This document shows, piece after piece, positions 1-30,510 of a stretch of DNA of 64,000 nucleotides (the first letter of the stretch is position 1; each line of letters opens with the position of its first letter). The DNA comes from Motacilla alba alba. Its lineage: Eukaryota > Chordata > Aves > Passeriformes > Motacillidae. Both the position numbers and the translations under genes were made by a program. The notes under the pieces are model-generated. The model saw nothing but the letters and a program-made list of their open reading frames with translations. It was not told where the DNA came from and made no database searches. The stretch covers positions 4,985,501-5,049,500 of the forward strand of contig NC_052034.1 of NCBI RefSeq assembly GCF_015832195.1, in the 5' to 3' direction.

Positions 1-720
1 GTTGGGTGTTTGTCCCTGTGGGTGTGTCCCTGTGGGGTTTGTCCCTGTTTCTGGGCTGTTGGGTGTTTGTCCCTGTGGGGTTTGTCCCTGTTTCTGGGCT
101 GTTGGGTGTTTGTCCCTGTGGGTTTGTCCCTGGTTCTGGCCTGTTGGATGTGTCCCTGTGGGTTTCTGAGTGGTTCTGGCTGTTGGGTGTTTGTCCCTGT
201 GGGTTTGCCCCTGGTTCTGGGCTGTTGGGTGTTTGTCCCTGTGGGTGTGTCCCTGTGGGGTTTGTCCCTGTTTCTGGGCTGTTGGGTGTTTGTCCCTGTG
301 GGGTTTGTCCCTGTTTCTGGGCTGTTGGGTGTTTGTCCCTGTGGGTTTGTCCCTGGTTCTGGCCTGTTGGATGTGTCCCTGTGGGTTTCTGAGTGGTTCT
401 GGCTGTTGGGTGTTTGTCCCTGTGGGTTTGCCCCTGGTTCTGGGCTGTTGGGTGTTTGTCCCTGTGGGTGTGTCCCTGTGGGGTTTGTCCCTGTTTCTGG
501 GCTGTTGGGTGTTTGTCCCTGTGGGTTTGTCCCTGTTTCTGGGCTGTTGGGTGTTTGTCCCTGTGGGGTTTGTCCCTGGTTCTGGGCTGTTGGGTGTTTG
601 TCCCTGTGGGTTTGTCCCTGGTTCTGGCCTGTTGGATGTGTCCCTGTGGGTTTGTCCCTGGTTCTGGGCTGTTTGGTTTCTGTCCCTGTGGGTTTGTCCC
701 TGGTTCTGAGCTGTCCCCTG
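1..720. repeat. GC-rich minisatellite with 223-bp higher-order unit (MYO1C intron)
   Basis: The stretch is built from monomers of about 42-43 bp containing the words TTGGGTGTTTGTCCCTGTGGG and TTTCTGGGCTG or TTCTGGCCTG. Five monomers form a larger unit of 223 bp: the landmark GTGGGTGTGTCCCTG recurs at 18, 241 and 464, exactly 223 bases apart. By eye, copy 18-240 matches copy 241-463 without a difference. The monomer length is not a multiple of three and has no stop codons, so long reading frames appear in all three frames; these are not genes. The array sits in the intron before the first MYO1C exon seen here and runs to within about 20 bases of that exon's splice acceptor. The left end of the array is outside the window. 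Confidence 0.93.
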
Positions 721-737
721 TGCCGTGCTCCCCGCAG

Positions 738-821
738 GCGTCGCAGCTCCTGCGCAGGCTCTGCATGCAGAACATGGTCTGGACCTACTGCAAGAGGATC
801 AGCCCCGAGTGGAAGCAGCAG
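738..821 (+). CDS. MYO1C: MYO1C coding exon (first in window)
   Basis: Twenty-eight whole codons, ASQLLRR...SPEWKQQ, between acceptor CCCCGCAG and donor GTACAG. It encodes the start of the tail after the IQ region. The acceptor lies immediately after the minisatellite. Confidence 0.93.
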
Positions 822-3800
822 GTACAGGGCACCTGTGCAGGGCCTCCCTGACACTGCCAAGGGCAGAACTCAGGGGAATGCAGGGGGGAGCAGCGGGAGG
901 GGAGGGCCAGGCCCTGCCCTGGGCCTCAGGGCAGCAGCGGGAGCTGCAGGGCTGTGAATCGCTGCTTTCTGGGGTGCCACAGGAACAGTGACACTGATTT
1001 GGGTTTAGGTTAGACACAAAACACTAAAAGCCTGGAATGTGCACAGAAGAGAGCCCATTCTATGCATATTTCAATAGATACTACTTAAACAGGCTGTGCA
1101 GCCAAGCCCCCACATAATTTCTCTATTGAAAAACCCTGCTACTCTGCCCATGGAAGCTAAAAATATAAGCAGCTGCATTATTCTGCCTGTACCATGTAAA
1201 GTAGAGAGTAAGAACCCTGCAGACACAAACCCAGTCATTTTCCAAACAGAGAAGTTACAGGAACCATTTCAGCTGCTCTATTGTAGCTAAAAAGAGTAAA
1301 AATGATACTGAGATTGGATTCCTCTCGTGGAAAGGTAGGGGGAGGGAGTTTTTGTATTAAAAAAAAAGCTCAGTAGAGACCGAAGAGGACATGTTGGCTG
1401 TAACTGCCATGAAGGTTTTTCACTGCACCATCTCTCACCTTCCACAGTGCATGGACACCTGGAATGAGAGGCTGGGGCTGAGCCTGGATTAGGGCCAGGG
1501 GATTAACTCAGCTCAGCAGCTGCTTTCCCCCAGCAAAGCAGACTCGCTGCTAAGGAGCCTCTTTTATCCCCATTTTTCTCTGTAAATCATCCCAGGTGCC
1601 TTGTCCTGTGTCACAGCCTTGGCCCCCAGTGCAGCAGTGGGGATTTCCCACTTTCCCAGTCCCTGGTTTGTTCTTGGAGCAAAGGAGCCCAGGGCTCAGG
1701 TCACTGACAGGGGCTGGAGCTCTGCCACCTCCAGGGACTGAAAGTTTAGGGTGACTCCTCATCCAAACAGGAACTAAATTATGACTGCTAATAAAACCAC
1801 AAAGGGAACATCTCTTCTAACACAGACGAATCTTTTTAATGAGGAGAAAATTTTATACTAAATAAGAACACTTCTTTTGTCCTTGCAGTTGGAACAAAAA
1901 GTAATTGCCAGTGAGATTTTCAAGGGTAAAAAAGACAATTATCCTCAGAGTGTTCCCAGGCTCTTCATCAACACTCGACTGGGTGAGTGGGGGTTGCCAA
2001 GTTTAACAGGAGGAAAGAAGGGGGGATTAATGAACTCTTTTCTTGCTGGAAATTCCTTCCTGACCCCCCCACCTCTTTGGTTTTAATACAGGTAGAGAAG
2101 AAATAAATGCCAAAGTCCTTCAGGCATTAGAAAATGAAGCACTTAAGGTGAGAGATGTCAAGCTTTTGTCAAGCTCCCAGTTATTCAGCAGAAAGGCAAA
2201 TTAGATTTCTGGAGAAAGTACAGCAAGAATTTTACATTGTATTAAGCTTGTAATTTTGAGAACAGTCTGGGAAGAGTAGATGGATTAGAAAGTGAAGATT
2301 TGGGCAGTTTAATGATGGCAGTTAAGGACTGAATGGGTTACAGCTGGAGGGGAAGGGGGAAACCCCCAGAGTGACACCAAACCTGGGTGTCCCAGTCCCC
2401 AGGCAGGGCAGGCACCAGGGTGTGGCCAGAGCTGCTCCGGGACAGTGAGAAGTTCTGGGACAGAGCATTTTCTGCAGTCCTGGTTTCCCAAGCCCTGGTT
2501 GGTGCCTGCTGGGGGCTGGCAGTGCCCGGGTGGGCTCTGGCCCTGCTCACTCGTGTTTCAGTATGCAGTGCCCGTGGTCAAGTACGACAGGAAGGGCTAC
2601 AAGGCGAGGGCACGGCAGCTGCTGCTCACCCAGAGCTCGGCCATCGTGGTGGAGGAGTCCAAGATCAAGCAGCGCATCGACTACTCCAACCTGACAGGTG
2701 GGAATGGCACAGGGATGGGGCTGGGCACACCCTGACCCTGCTCCTCAGCTGCACTTTAATATCTACCACTACAAACTCCAGTTTGTCTTTGTCCTGGACT
2801 AGAACAGGATGAGCTGATCCTGGCAAGCATTTTAACATCTTGGAATTGCATTTTTTCTAAAATGAAGCTTCGAAAGATGTCACCAAAATGACTCAATTAG
2901 TCTCCCTCAACCCTTCCCCTGAGCGGTTTCCCAGTTGCAGGGCCTGGCCATGGGGGAGTTGCACCATTCCTGCACAGCCCCTGCCTGAGCCACTGCTGCA
3001 GCTTCTGGCCCTCGGAATATCCAACAGGGGGAAACTGCCAACCCTGCTGGACCGTGGGCCCTGCAGCCTCGGGCTGAAGCCTCTCCCTGCAGCCCCTCAG
3101 CTGTGCTGGGTGGGAACAGCTGCTGCATTCCTGGGTGAGTGTGAGCCCTCTCCAGTCCGGGCAGTGCAGTGACGCTCCCGTCTCTCCCCAGGCATCTCCG
3201 TCAGCAGCCTGAGTGACAACTTGTTTGTGCTGCACGTGCACTGTGAGGACAACAAGCAGAAGGTACCGGGGGCTCATCCCTCCCTCCTCCAGGGAGCACA
3301 TCCAGCTGCGAGGGGGTGACAAAGTGACAGGGGTGTGACTTTGTGCCGGCTCTTTTGCTGCTCTTGCCCTGTGCTCACTGCTGGGGCTCAGCAGTGCCTG
3401 TTCGCCCCCTCTGGTGCTGTCCCTGTCCCTTAGAGCAGGGTAGTTTTGGTGCAGTGACACCAAAGCCATGATCCTAAAGCATGGATTCTCCTCCCAGGGT
3501 GATGTTGTCCTGCAGAGTGACCATGTGATTGAGACACTTACAAAAGCAGCCATTCTGGCCAACAAAATCAACAACGTCAACATCAACCAGGGCAGGTGAG
3601 TGAGAGCAGGGCCCTGCCCCAGCTCTGCTTCTTCCTGTACCCCACCCAAATGTACCCAGGCCACCTCAGCCAAGGCTCCAGAGCACTTCTGCTGCAGCTC
3701 TGTTAACACCCAGCTCCTGGAGAGTCCCACATGCTCATCAGGGCTGTTCTCACCCTCTGCTCTTCACAGCATAAAGTTCACAGTGGGACAAGGCAAAGAA

Positions 3801-4420
3801 GGGATCATTGACTTCATCTCGGGATCAGAGCTGCTCATAGCCAAAGCCAAGAACGGGCATCTAACAGTGGTGAGTGTGGGCTGGGGATCACTTACCCTGG
3901 ATCCAAACCAGCATTCTGGCATGGGACACATGCCATGGGATGTTCCTGCCACTGGCAGTGCCCTGCTATCCCAGCCTTTCCCCTAGTTGGAGCTGGGCAC
4001 AGGGCTCCTGCAGCCCTGAGGGGCTGCCAAACTCACACTCAGCAAGGGATTGTCCTCACTTTTTATTTCCACCCCAAGATTCATTAGTCTATAGCAAATC
4101 AAATTTTAGATAGATTTAAGAATGCAAACAAAATCCTCTCCCCTTCTCAGCTTGTTTGTGGTGATCGTGTCAGTCAGATCAGCCCCACAGCTGATTTATG
4201 CATGGTTAGACCCCAGCGTATTCAGAAATAAATCCTGCACAAATCCAGACTGCACTGGCACCCCTTCCAGCAGAGCTGAGCGCTCCCGTTAGGACCAGAG
4301 GGCTGCCCATCCTCACAGCAGCCCCAGCATGTTCAGGAATTAAAACTTCTGCAGCATTCTGAACACACTTTCAACCCTGTCCTTCTCCTGCAGGTTGCTC
4401 CTCGGTTGAATTCCCGATGA
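738..4420 (+). CDS. MYO1C: MYO1C, unconventional myosin-Ic, 3' part (last eight coding exons)
   Basis: Coding exons are 738-821, 1889-1982, 2092-2147, 2562-2697, 3192-3262, 3498-3595, 3770-3869 and 4394-4420; all junctions are GT-AG and phases join cleanly into 221 residues plus TGA. The product is the C-terminal tail of a class I myosin, a single-headed actin motor that links membranes to actin (family knowledge: GLUT4 vesicle traffic, hair-cell adaptation, nuclear actin roles). This part is the tail homology 1 region, a PH-like fold that binds PtdIns(4,5)P2. The signature [12 protein letters not shown] is present, with the lysine and arginine 11 residues apart that correspond to the lipid-binding pair. 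The ending APRLNSR matches MYO1C rather than other class I myosins. Motor head and IQ motifs lie left of the window. MYO1C converges with YWHAE. Confidence 0.95.
822..1888 (+). other. MYO1C: MYO1C intron
   Basis: A 1,067-base intron from GTACAG to TTGCAG. I see no repeat family, RNA gene or coding potential in it. Confidence 0.85.
1889..1982 (+). CDS. MYO1C: MYO1C coding exon
   Basis: Begins [20 protein letters not shown] and ends with one base of a glycine codon before donor GTGAGT. Acceptor is TCCTTGCAG. Strongly like the MYO1C tail family. Confidence 0.94.
2092..2147 (+). CDS. MYO1C: MYO1C coding exon
   Basis: Completes the split glycine and encodes [18 protein letters not shown], with acceptor AATACAG and donor GTGAGA. 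The intron before it is only 109 bases. Confidence 0.93.
2562..2697 (+). CDS. MYO1C: MYO1C coding exon with TH1 lipid-binding signature
   Basis: Encodes [18 protein letters not shown] and on to RIDYSNLTG (split glycine). It holds the beta1-loop-beta2 basic residues expected to contact phosphoinositide headgroups. Acceptor GTTTCAG, donor GTGGGA. Confidence 0.95.
3192..3262 (+). CDS. MYO1C: MYO1C coding exon
   Basis: Encodes [20 protein letters not shown] then KQK; acceptor CCCCAG, donor GTACCG. Part of the TH1 beta-sandwich. Confidence 0.94.
3498..3595 (+). CDS. MYO1C: MYO1C coding exon
   Basis: Encodes [20 protein letters not shown] and the following [11 protein letters not shown] segment, ending two bases into a serine codon. 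Acceptor TCCCAG, donor GTGAGT. Confidence 0.95.
3770..3869 (+). CDS. MYO1C: MYO1C coding exon
   Basis: Encodes [20 protein letters not shown] through KAKNGHLTV; acceptor TTCACAG, donor GTGAGT. Confidence 0.95.
4394..4420 (+). CDS. MYO1C: MYO1C terminal coding exon with stop
   Basis: Eight codons, VAPRLNSR, then TGA at 4418-4420; acceptor CTCCTGCAG. The same C-terminal residues end mammalian MYO1C. Confidence 0.95.
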   Translation, partial: VAPRLNSR

Positions 4421-5822
4421 TGAAAATTCCCTGCTCCAGGACCTTCCCCCCATGGAACTGGCTGAACGTTGCTCCCAGCACACCCCCCCTTCCTCGCTTT
4501 GCTCTTTCTGTTACTACCAAAGACCTGCACTTTCAGAACAACCACAAAATACATCCTTGCTCTCTTGTCTTACTCTCCAAGTCCCAGACAAAGGCCTTCT
4601 CCTCTCTTCCTCCCCCGACTGAAGGTGGGGTCCAGCACAGCATCCCTGCAACCTCAGCTCGGGACCTTCAGCTGGGCTTTGAGGAAGAGTTTAAGCCCTG
4701 ATGGAAATGACCAAAATTTGTGCTTGTCATCATCAAAAAAAGCACAATCAGAAAACAAGTAACTCTGCTGCTTTCTCAGCCAAATCACTGAAATGCCAAA
4801 CTTTGTATTCAGAGTGTTTTATGAAGAATTTTGCTCGGAGACGTTTTAATGCTTTGTGTTACAAATATAGTGAAGCCATATTGTGTAAATGAGTAAAACC
4901 TGTAAATACTTTATAGCCAAGGATGAGATGCACTACGAGAGATGGAGTTGATGTGGAAATTTTATGTTTTAGATTTGGAATTTTTGTTGGTTTTAGTTTA
5001 TGGTTACAAGGTATAACCTGAAAAACCCATGGTGTTAACTTCACTGATCAGGAGCCAGAGACTTTTATCTTTTTTTGAAGTCAGCTGTCCCATTTCTTGC
5101 TCTCTATTTTTATACCATAGGAATTTTTCATATCCACACAAACACAATGTAATACAAACTGCAGAGGTTACCACTGCTCTGGGCTGGCCATGGGATGAAC
5201 GTGAGCTTCCCCCACTACTTATCTTTCCCTGTCTGGGAGTCCCCACTGCCCCTTCCCACACAGCTCCGCGGGCTCAGAGCAGCACCTTCAGGAAAAATGG
5301 CTTTTCCTCTTGTTCCATAACTGGAAGTCTGATTCCCACAGTATTTATACAGTGCCTCAGTGCTGCCTTACCAGGGAGGGCTGGGCACTGCTGCTGCCCC
5401 ACAGCTCCAGGGCCACAGGGGTTGGGTGCTGGCTGCAGCACAGGCTCCTCCTCAGCACCTTCCTTTAATCCAAACAGCTGCAGGGTGCGGGGCTGCATGG
5501 GGAACTCCTGCTGCACCCACGGCACAGCTCCCCAGCCCAGCCCATGCATCCTGCTCTACTTGCCTTAGACACCCTTCCCCTCCACCCTGCTGCAGCCACA
5601 GCCAGCCCTGAATGCCTCTCACCCGCTGCTGCCTCTGTCACACCTCAGCTCCCTGTCCTGCTCTGGCTCCTGACACGATGCCATTGTCCAGCCCTGCTCC
5701 TGGCTGGAATGTGGGATACACTGCAGGCCATCCCCAGCTGTGCTCAGTGTGTGCAGAGCACGCTGCAGCTGTTGGTGTATAACCTCTGCCAGACTACGCT
5801 GAATAAATTTTTACAAAAAACC
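4421..5822 (+). other. MYO1C: MYO1C 3' untranslated region with polyadenylation signal
   Basis: After the TGA the sequence has no sustained reading frame. The first convincing polyadenylation hexamer is AATAAA at 5802-5807, which would give a 3'UTR of about 1.4 kb. The cleavage position is inferred to lie 10-25 bases after the hexamer. Confidence 0.7.
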
Positions 5823-6204
5823 AACCCCCCCTTGTCTCTGGTGCAGTTTCCTTATGTGGTTTAGGGCGAGGTTGACCCCAGCCCCAGCTCTGTGTCCATT
5901 CCAAGAAGGTTATTCCCAGCAGAGCAGATCACCTGTGTCCCTTCTCTCCATCTATGGAACTGCTACTGGATGAGAACTAGAACAGCAGGTGAGAGGAATT
6001 CACCGACCATTTCCCAGGGATTTATACAGGAAAAGACTGGATCAAAGGGCTGCTCCCAGCAGCACAACTCACGCTCAGACCAAATCTTCCTTAGCTCCTG
6101 TCTGAAGAACAAGGCTGTTCCTGCTGCTCTCTCCCCCTCCAACTGTTCCTAGTACAAGCAACAAAGGAAAGTTACTCTTCTAAAAGAAATTCATAGTGAT
6201 GGTT
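5823..6204. other. Short spacer between convergent MYO1C and YWHAE ends
   Basis: About 380 bases separate the inferred cleavage sites of the two convergent genes. I see no gene or repeat in it. Confidence 0.65.
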
Positions 6205-7065
6205 GGCATTTTTAATTTAGGTTTCTTTTATTTAAGTTTAATGTTAATTCCATGCTGTGTTTCAGTAAGAACAATACAGATTCTGTATCTGTGGCTCCAG
6301 TCAGATATCCAGTAGTACAAATTAGCTTCAAGTTACACATACTGAACAAAAGAGGTTGAGCGAGCGAAGGGAGATGGGGAGAGGGGAGGGAGAAAAGAAA
6401 AAATATTGAACACGCATGCAGGCTTATCAATGCCACCTTCAATGCTAACCTGCTTGGAGGGAAAGTAAAGAACAGGCAAGAATGAGCAGCCACGGATTGT
6501 TGAACTGTTACCAGCACCATGATTTTCAGCAACATTTCAGCAGTTTGGAAACTTTTTGTTTTTATACAGTAAAACCACTACAATAAATGTCCCAAATGCA
6601 ACCTCGCAACTTCAAGCTAAACACCCAATTAAGTTGAAACATTGGTATAAAATTCAGTTTAAACAGTTATAAAAAAAAGAAAAGATGCCACCACATGAGC
6701 ACTACCTGGCCAGGACCAATCTCTCCCTACACGGCCTTCAGGTGTCACATCCAGGTCTGATGGCAATGTCACCACAGCTGGCAGAGACAATACAGTAATG
6801 CTGAAAGAGCCTTTACGCAGTCCTGTTAGTGTCTTAAAGAACCTAAAAGCTGGCACCAGTAAAATCCACAGAAATTCACTCTTGCCTTTAAGAACTTTTA
6901 AACTGTGTAAAAAAAATAAAAATAAAGAAACCCAACAGGGCAGGAACCTAAATTCTGAGACCCAATGTAAAAGTCAGATTTGGTGGTTCTCAGAGTGACA
7001 CTGAGGGTTTTTGTGGGGAAGGGGGAGGGTGGTCAGAGATGGGTTCTCTTGTTGGCCTTTGTGTC
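6205..7065 (-). other. YWHAE: YWHAE 3' untranslated region
   Basis: Follows the YWHAE stop on the minus strand. A reverse-strand AATAAA (TTTATT at 6227-6232) is the likely polyadenylation signal, giving a 3'UTR of about 0.85 kb. The sequence is AT-rich and without coding potential. Confidence 0.72.
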
Positions 7066-27224
<20,159 letters not shown>

Positions 27225-27372
27225 GTCCTACGGGCGGGGCGGCGGCGGGGACTGCGCGGGGCGGATGGCAGCCGATGGGTCCGGGGGGCTCTGCAGCTAC
27301 CAGCTCGCTGCTCTCCGGGCAAATATGGCGGCAGCGCCTCCTCCCGCTGCATCCGGGCACTCCCGCGGGCGC

Positions 27373-27382
27373 GCGCATGCGC
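27373..27382. promoter_or_regulatory. NRF1-type palindrome upstream of YWHAE
   Basis: Exact GCGCATGCGC, the NRF1 consensus, about 150 bases upstream of the YWHAE ATG. Binding is inferred. Confidence 0.65.
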
Positions 27383-27429
27383 CCCGCCGCCTCCCATGGC
27401 AACGGCGGCTCCATGGCAACGGGCGGGGG

Positions 27430-27940
27430 GCGGGGTGAGGCGGCGTGAGGGGTGAGGCGGGATGAGGGGTGTGAGGGGTGAGGAGTAAAGGGAATGGGGC
27501 GGTGTGAGGGATAAAGCGGGATGAGGCGGGGTGAGGGGTGAGACAGGGTGGATGAAGCGGTGTGAGGGTGAGGCGGGATGGATGTAGCGGTCTGAGGGGT
27601 GAGGCAAGATGGGTGAAGCGGTGTGAGGGGTGAGGCAAGATGGGTGAAGCGGTCTGAGGGGTGAGGCAAGATGGGTGAAGCGGTCTGAGGGGTGAGGCAG
27701 GGTGGATGGAGTGGTGTGAGGGGTGAGGCAGGATGGGTGAAGCGGTCTGAGGGGTGAGGCAAGATGGGTGAAGCAGTCTGAGGGGTGAGGCAAGATGGGT
27801 GAAGCGGTCTGAGGGGTGAGGCAGGGTGGATGTAGCAGTCTGAGGGGTGAGGCAGGGTGGGTGAAGCGGTGTGAGGAGTGAGGAAGGATGGATGAAGCGG
27901 TGTGAGGGTGAGGCGAGGTGAGGAATAACGCGGGATGAAG
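27430..27940. repeat. 31-bp minisatellite upstream of YWHAE
   Basis: Tandem units of about 31 bp around the word GGTGAGGCAAGATGGGTGAA plus GCGGTCTGAGG; consecutive copies at 27601, 27632 and 27663 give the period. About 14-16 units in all, diverging at the left edge (27.43-27.55 kb) and right edge. The reading frame that stays open through it on the minus strand is a repeat artefact. Confidence 0.9.
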
Positions 27941-30510
27941 GATGAGGCGGCCCGGCACTGGCGGGGATGGTTCCCTCGGCCGGCTTTGGCGGGGCCTTTC
28001 CCTCGGTGGCGTTTTCCTCAGTGCGGCTCCATGTCTCCGTGTTTGTGCTGCCCTCAGACGCTGACAGCGCTGTTTGAGTTACCCCCTCTCGATATTTGGG
28101 TACAAGTCACCGCGTGTGCCCCACATGGCAGGGTGGGTCTGTGACCGAAAGGCAGACGGTCAGATCCAGGTTTCTGCAGCCTCTCCAGGGTGTTTGCTCT
28201 AAGGATCACCTCCAGTGCGTAGCACGTGGTAATTTCAGAGTTTCAAGAGGCTAGAAAATCTAGAAGTAAAATTGAATGTTTCACGAGTTCTTCACACAGT
28301 ACTTCTGAAAAACAAAAGGAGCATTGACTTCAATACCTGAGATAATGCCTCGATTTCTGAAATCAGAATGGTTTTAGAAAATGAAAAGGGATGATGCATG
28401 GCTGGCACGAACCTGATCTTCAAAGATCCCCATCCCTGGGAGCGTTCAAGGCCAGGTTGGACGGGGCTTGGAGCAACCTGGTTTTGTGGAAGGTGTCCCT
28501 GCCCATGGCAGAGGAATTGGAATGAGATGAGCTTTAAAGTCCCTTCCAACCCAAACCACTCCACGATTCTGTGATTTGCTCAGGGTAGCTGTGAATGAAG
28601 TCTTGTCTCTTTTCCCAGTGTCTCCCTGGAAGCGCAGACTACGGATGCTCTCCCATCGCCTCACTGACAGGAAAAGTGCACAGAGACCTTTGCAAGTTTT
28701 GTCAGCAGAGACAGAGCACCCTGGCACCTCCTGGACACAAAGTCAGGTACCCCCAGTTATTGTATCGTGCCCACTGAAATGGGCTCCTGATGGGTAACTG
28801 AGGGCACACACCTTGAATACCATTCAAAGCACATTTTTTTCAATAGTTTATTGCTGGCCTGACTTTTTTCAGTTGAACAAGAGTTTTAGGGTCTGCAAGA
28901 TCAACATAGCCTTATGCTTTTCTTACAAATAAATCTAAAAACTTGGCAGAATTGTTTTTATATCACTTGCTCAGAAAATCAATGCTCAGTTTTCAAGGGA
29001 TATTTAGGCCCTCTTTTTCACTGATCAGGACCATCTAATCAGAATTTCTTAAAAACAAAGACATCAGTGACTAAGGTCACTGAAAATTAGGTGTCAAGTC
29101 CAGAAAAAAAATTTTTTTTTATTTATTCAAAGTAAGATTAGAAAATGCTGATTTTGCTGAAATTGGGAATCATAGTAAACCTTTACTTCTGAATGGCTGG
29201 TAAATATACGATACAAATTTAGGCACTCAAAAGTGCCAGTAGGGCACAATCACTATCTCTGTGTAAATTTTTAAGACTTGCAAATCACTTCTGCACTCTC
29301 TTGACCATAAAAGTCTATTTTTCAGCAGAGACTTGGGGAGCTGTGCACAATAAATTAGATTTAGATCAATTCAGGATTTTTTCTGTGATCCTCGTGTTCG
29401 GCAGGCACTCAGGTTGCAGGGAGTTCAATAATATCAATAAATCAGGACACTTCAAGCAGATTTAATTGCCAGAAGCGAGGTGCATTCTTAGAACCCTTGC
29501 TAAATAATAGCATATTGTCTAAATACTTAAAATTCTTTTGAATGCACTCGTTACAGATGGCATTCAGATATTTGGAAATTGGTCAGGGATTTGGCAAAGC
29601 ATGAGGAATAAACAGCCTAATCCAAGGAAATACAGCACAATTTGCTGATGCAATCCTTGCTTGCCCTTTGCTCCCTGAACTTTCACATTAATTCATTCAA
29701 CCAGCGCTGCAGCCAAACCCCACAGCTGAGAGGGAATGCAAAAGGAAAAGCAGTTTTCTGCATGAGCCCTGTGCTCCATCAGCTCAGGGAGCTCTGCAAA
29801 CACCAGGGCTGGAGGGGATGGCTGGCAGGGTCCCGGGGAAGGCACAGCCTCTTCCTTTTGGCTGCAGGGAGCTCTGAAATGCTCTCAGCTAATCTCATTA
29901 AAAAGCACCTTTGCATTGCAGCTCTGCACTGGGTGAGCACTGGAGCAAAGCTGGGGGCTTCTACCTATGAAAAATTAAGGGTTTTTTCCATCTGGAGCTG
30001 ATAGAATAATCTTTACTGTGTGGAGACACACCAAGATTCTTATCCTCGGGGCCTAAGGGCCACTGTCCCCGTGCAGTTTTTAAGGAATAGTGTGGCAAAA
30101 GTAGCTTTGATGCAGATTGATACAAATGTTGCCCCCCATGGGATTCTGGTCCTGATTTCCTGTCCTTCAGCCCTTGACAGCACCTGCACACCCCGGCCTT
30201 TCACTGAATTAGTGCTCTCACACCACCACAGGTAAAAACAGCTCTTCTGAACCATTTGTAGACTCCTGCAGAGATTCTTGCTGGCATTCATTCGTGTGAC
30301 TTTGTGATCACTGATATTTCTAAGAACATATTAACAGCTTTTTATCTTCCTGAACACCCATCGAGGCAATCCCCAGACTATTCCCTGACACACTTGTGCA
30401 GGCAGAATTGAGAGCAAGAGCTACAAAATCTCAACATTCTTCACCAGTTTATTTTCCCTAACCCCTTGACTCATTTAATTACAGAAAGTCACCTTCTTTC
30501 AAAAAAAGCG
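27941..30510. other. Intergenic region between YWHAE promoter and CRK 3' end
   Basis: Holds one CR1 3'-end fragment (28.42-28.58 kb). It is otherwise AT-rich unique sequence without a gene that I can support. Confidence 0.75.
28420..28577 (+). mobile_element. CR1 LINE 3'-end fragment
   Basis: Reads as the sense 3' tail of CR1: CCATCCCTGGGAGCGTTCAAG, then GGCCAGGTTGGACGGGGCTT, then CCCTTCCAACCCAAACC, ending in the CR1 terminal repeat-like ATTCTGTGATTT. It is a typical 5'-truncated insertion. Confidence 0.88.

Larger units (their letters stand above)
2148..4393 (+). other. MYO1C: Remaining MYO1C introns between short exons
   Basis: Introns 2148-2561, 2698-3191, 3263-3497, 3596-3769 and 3870-4393 alternate with the exons listed. 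They are compact (174-524 bases). Nothing beyond splice sites is recognisable. Confidence 0.85.

Noticed and set aside
10..957. Long open frame of over 300 codons at the left edge
   Set aside because: It is the stop-free minisatellite read through into the MYO1C exon in another frame. The peptide is a permuted repeat with no family resemblance.
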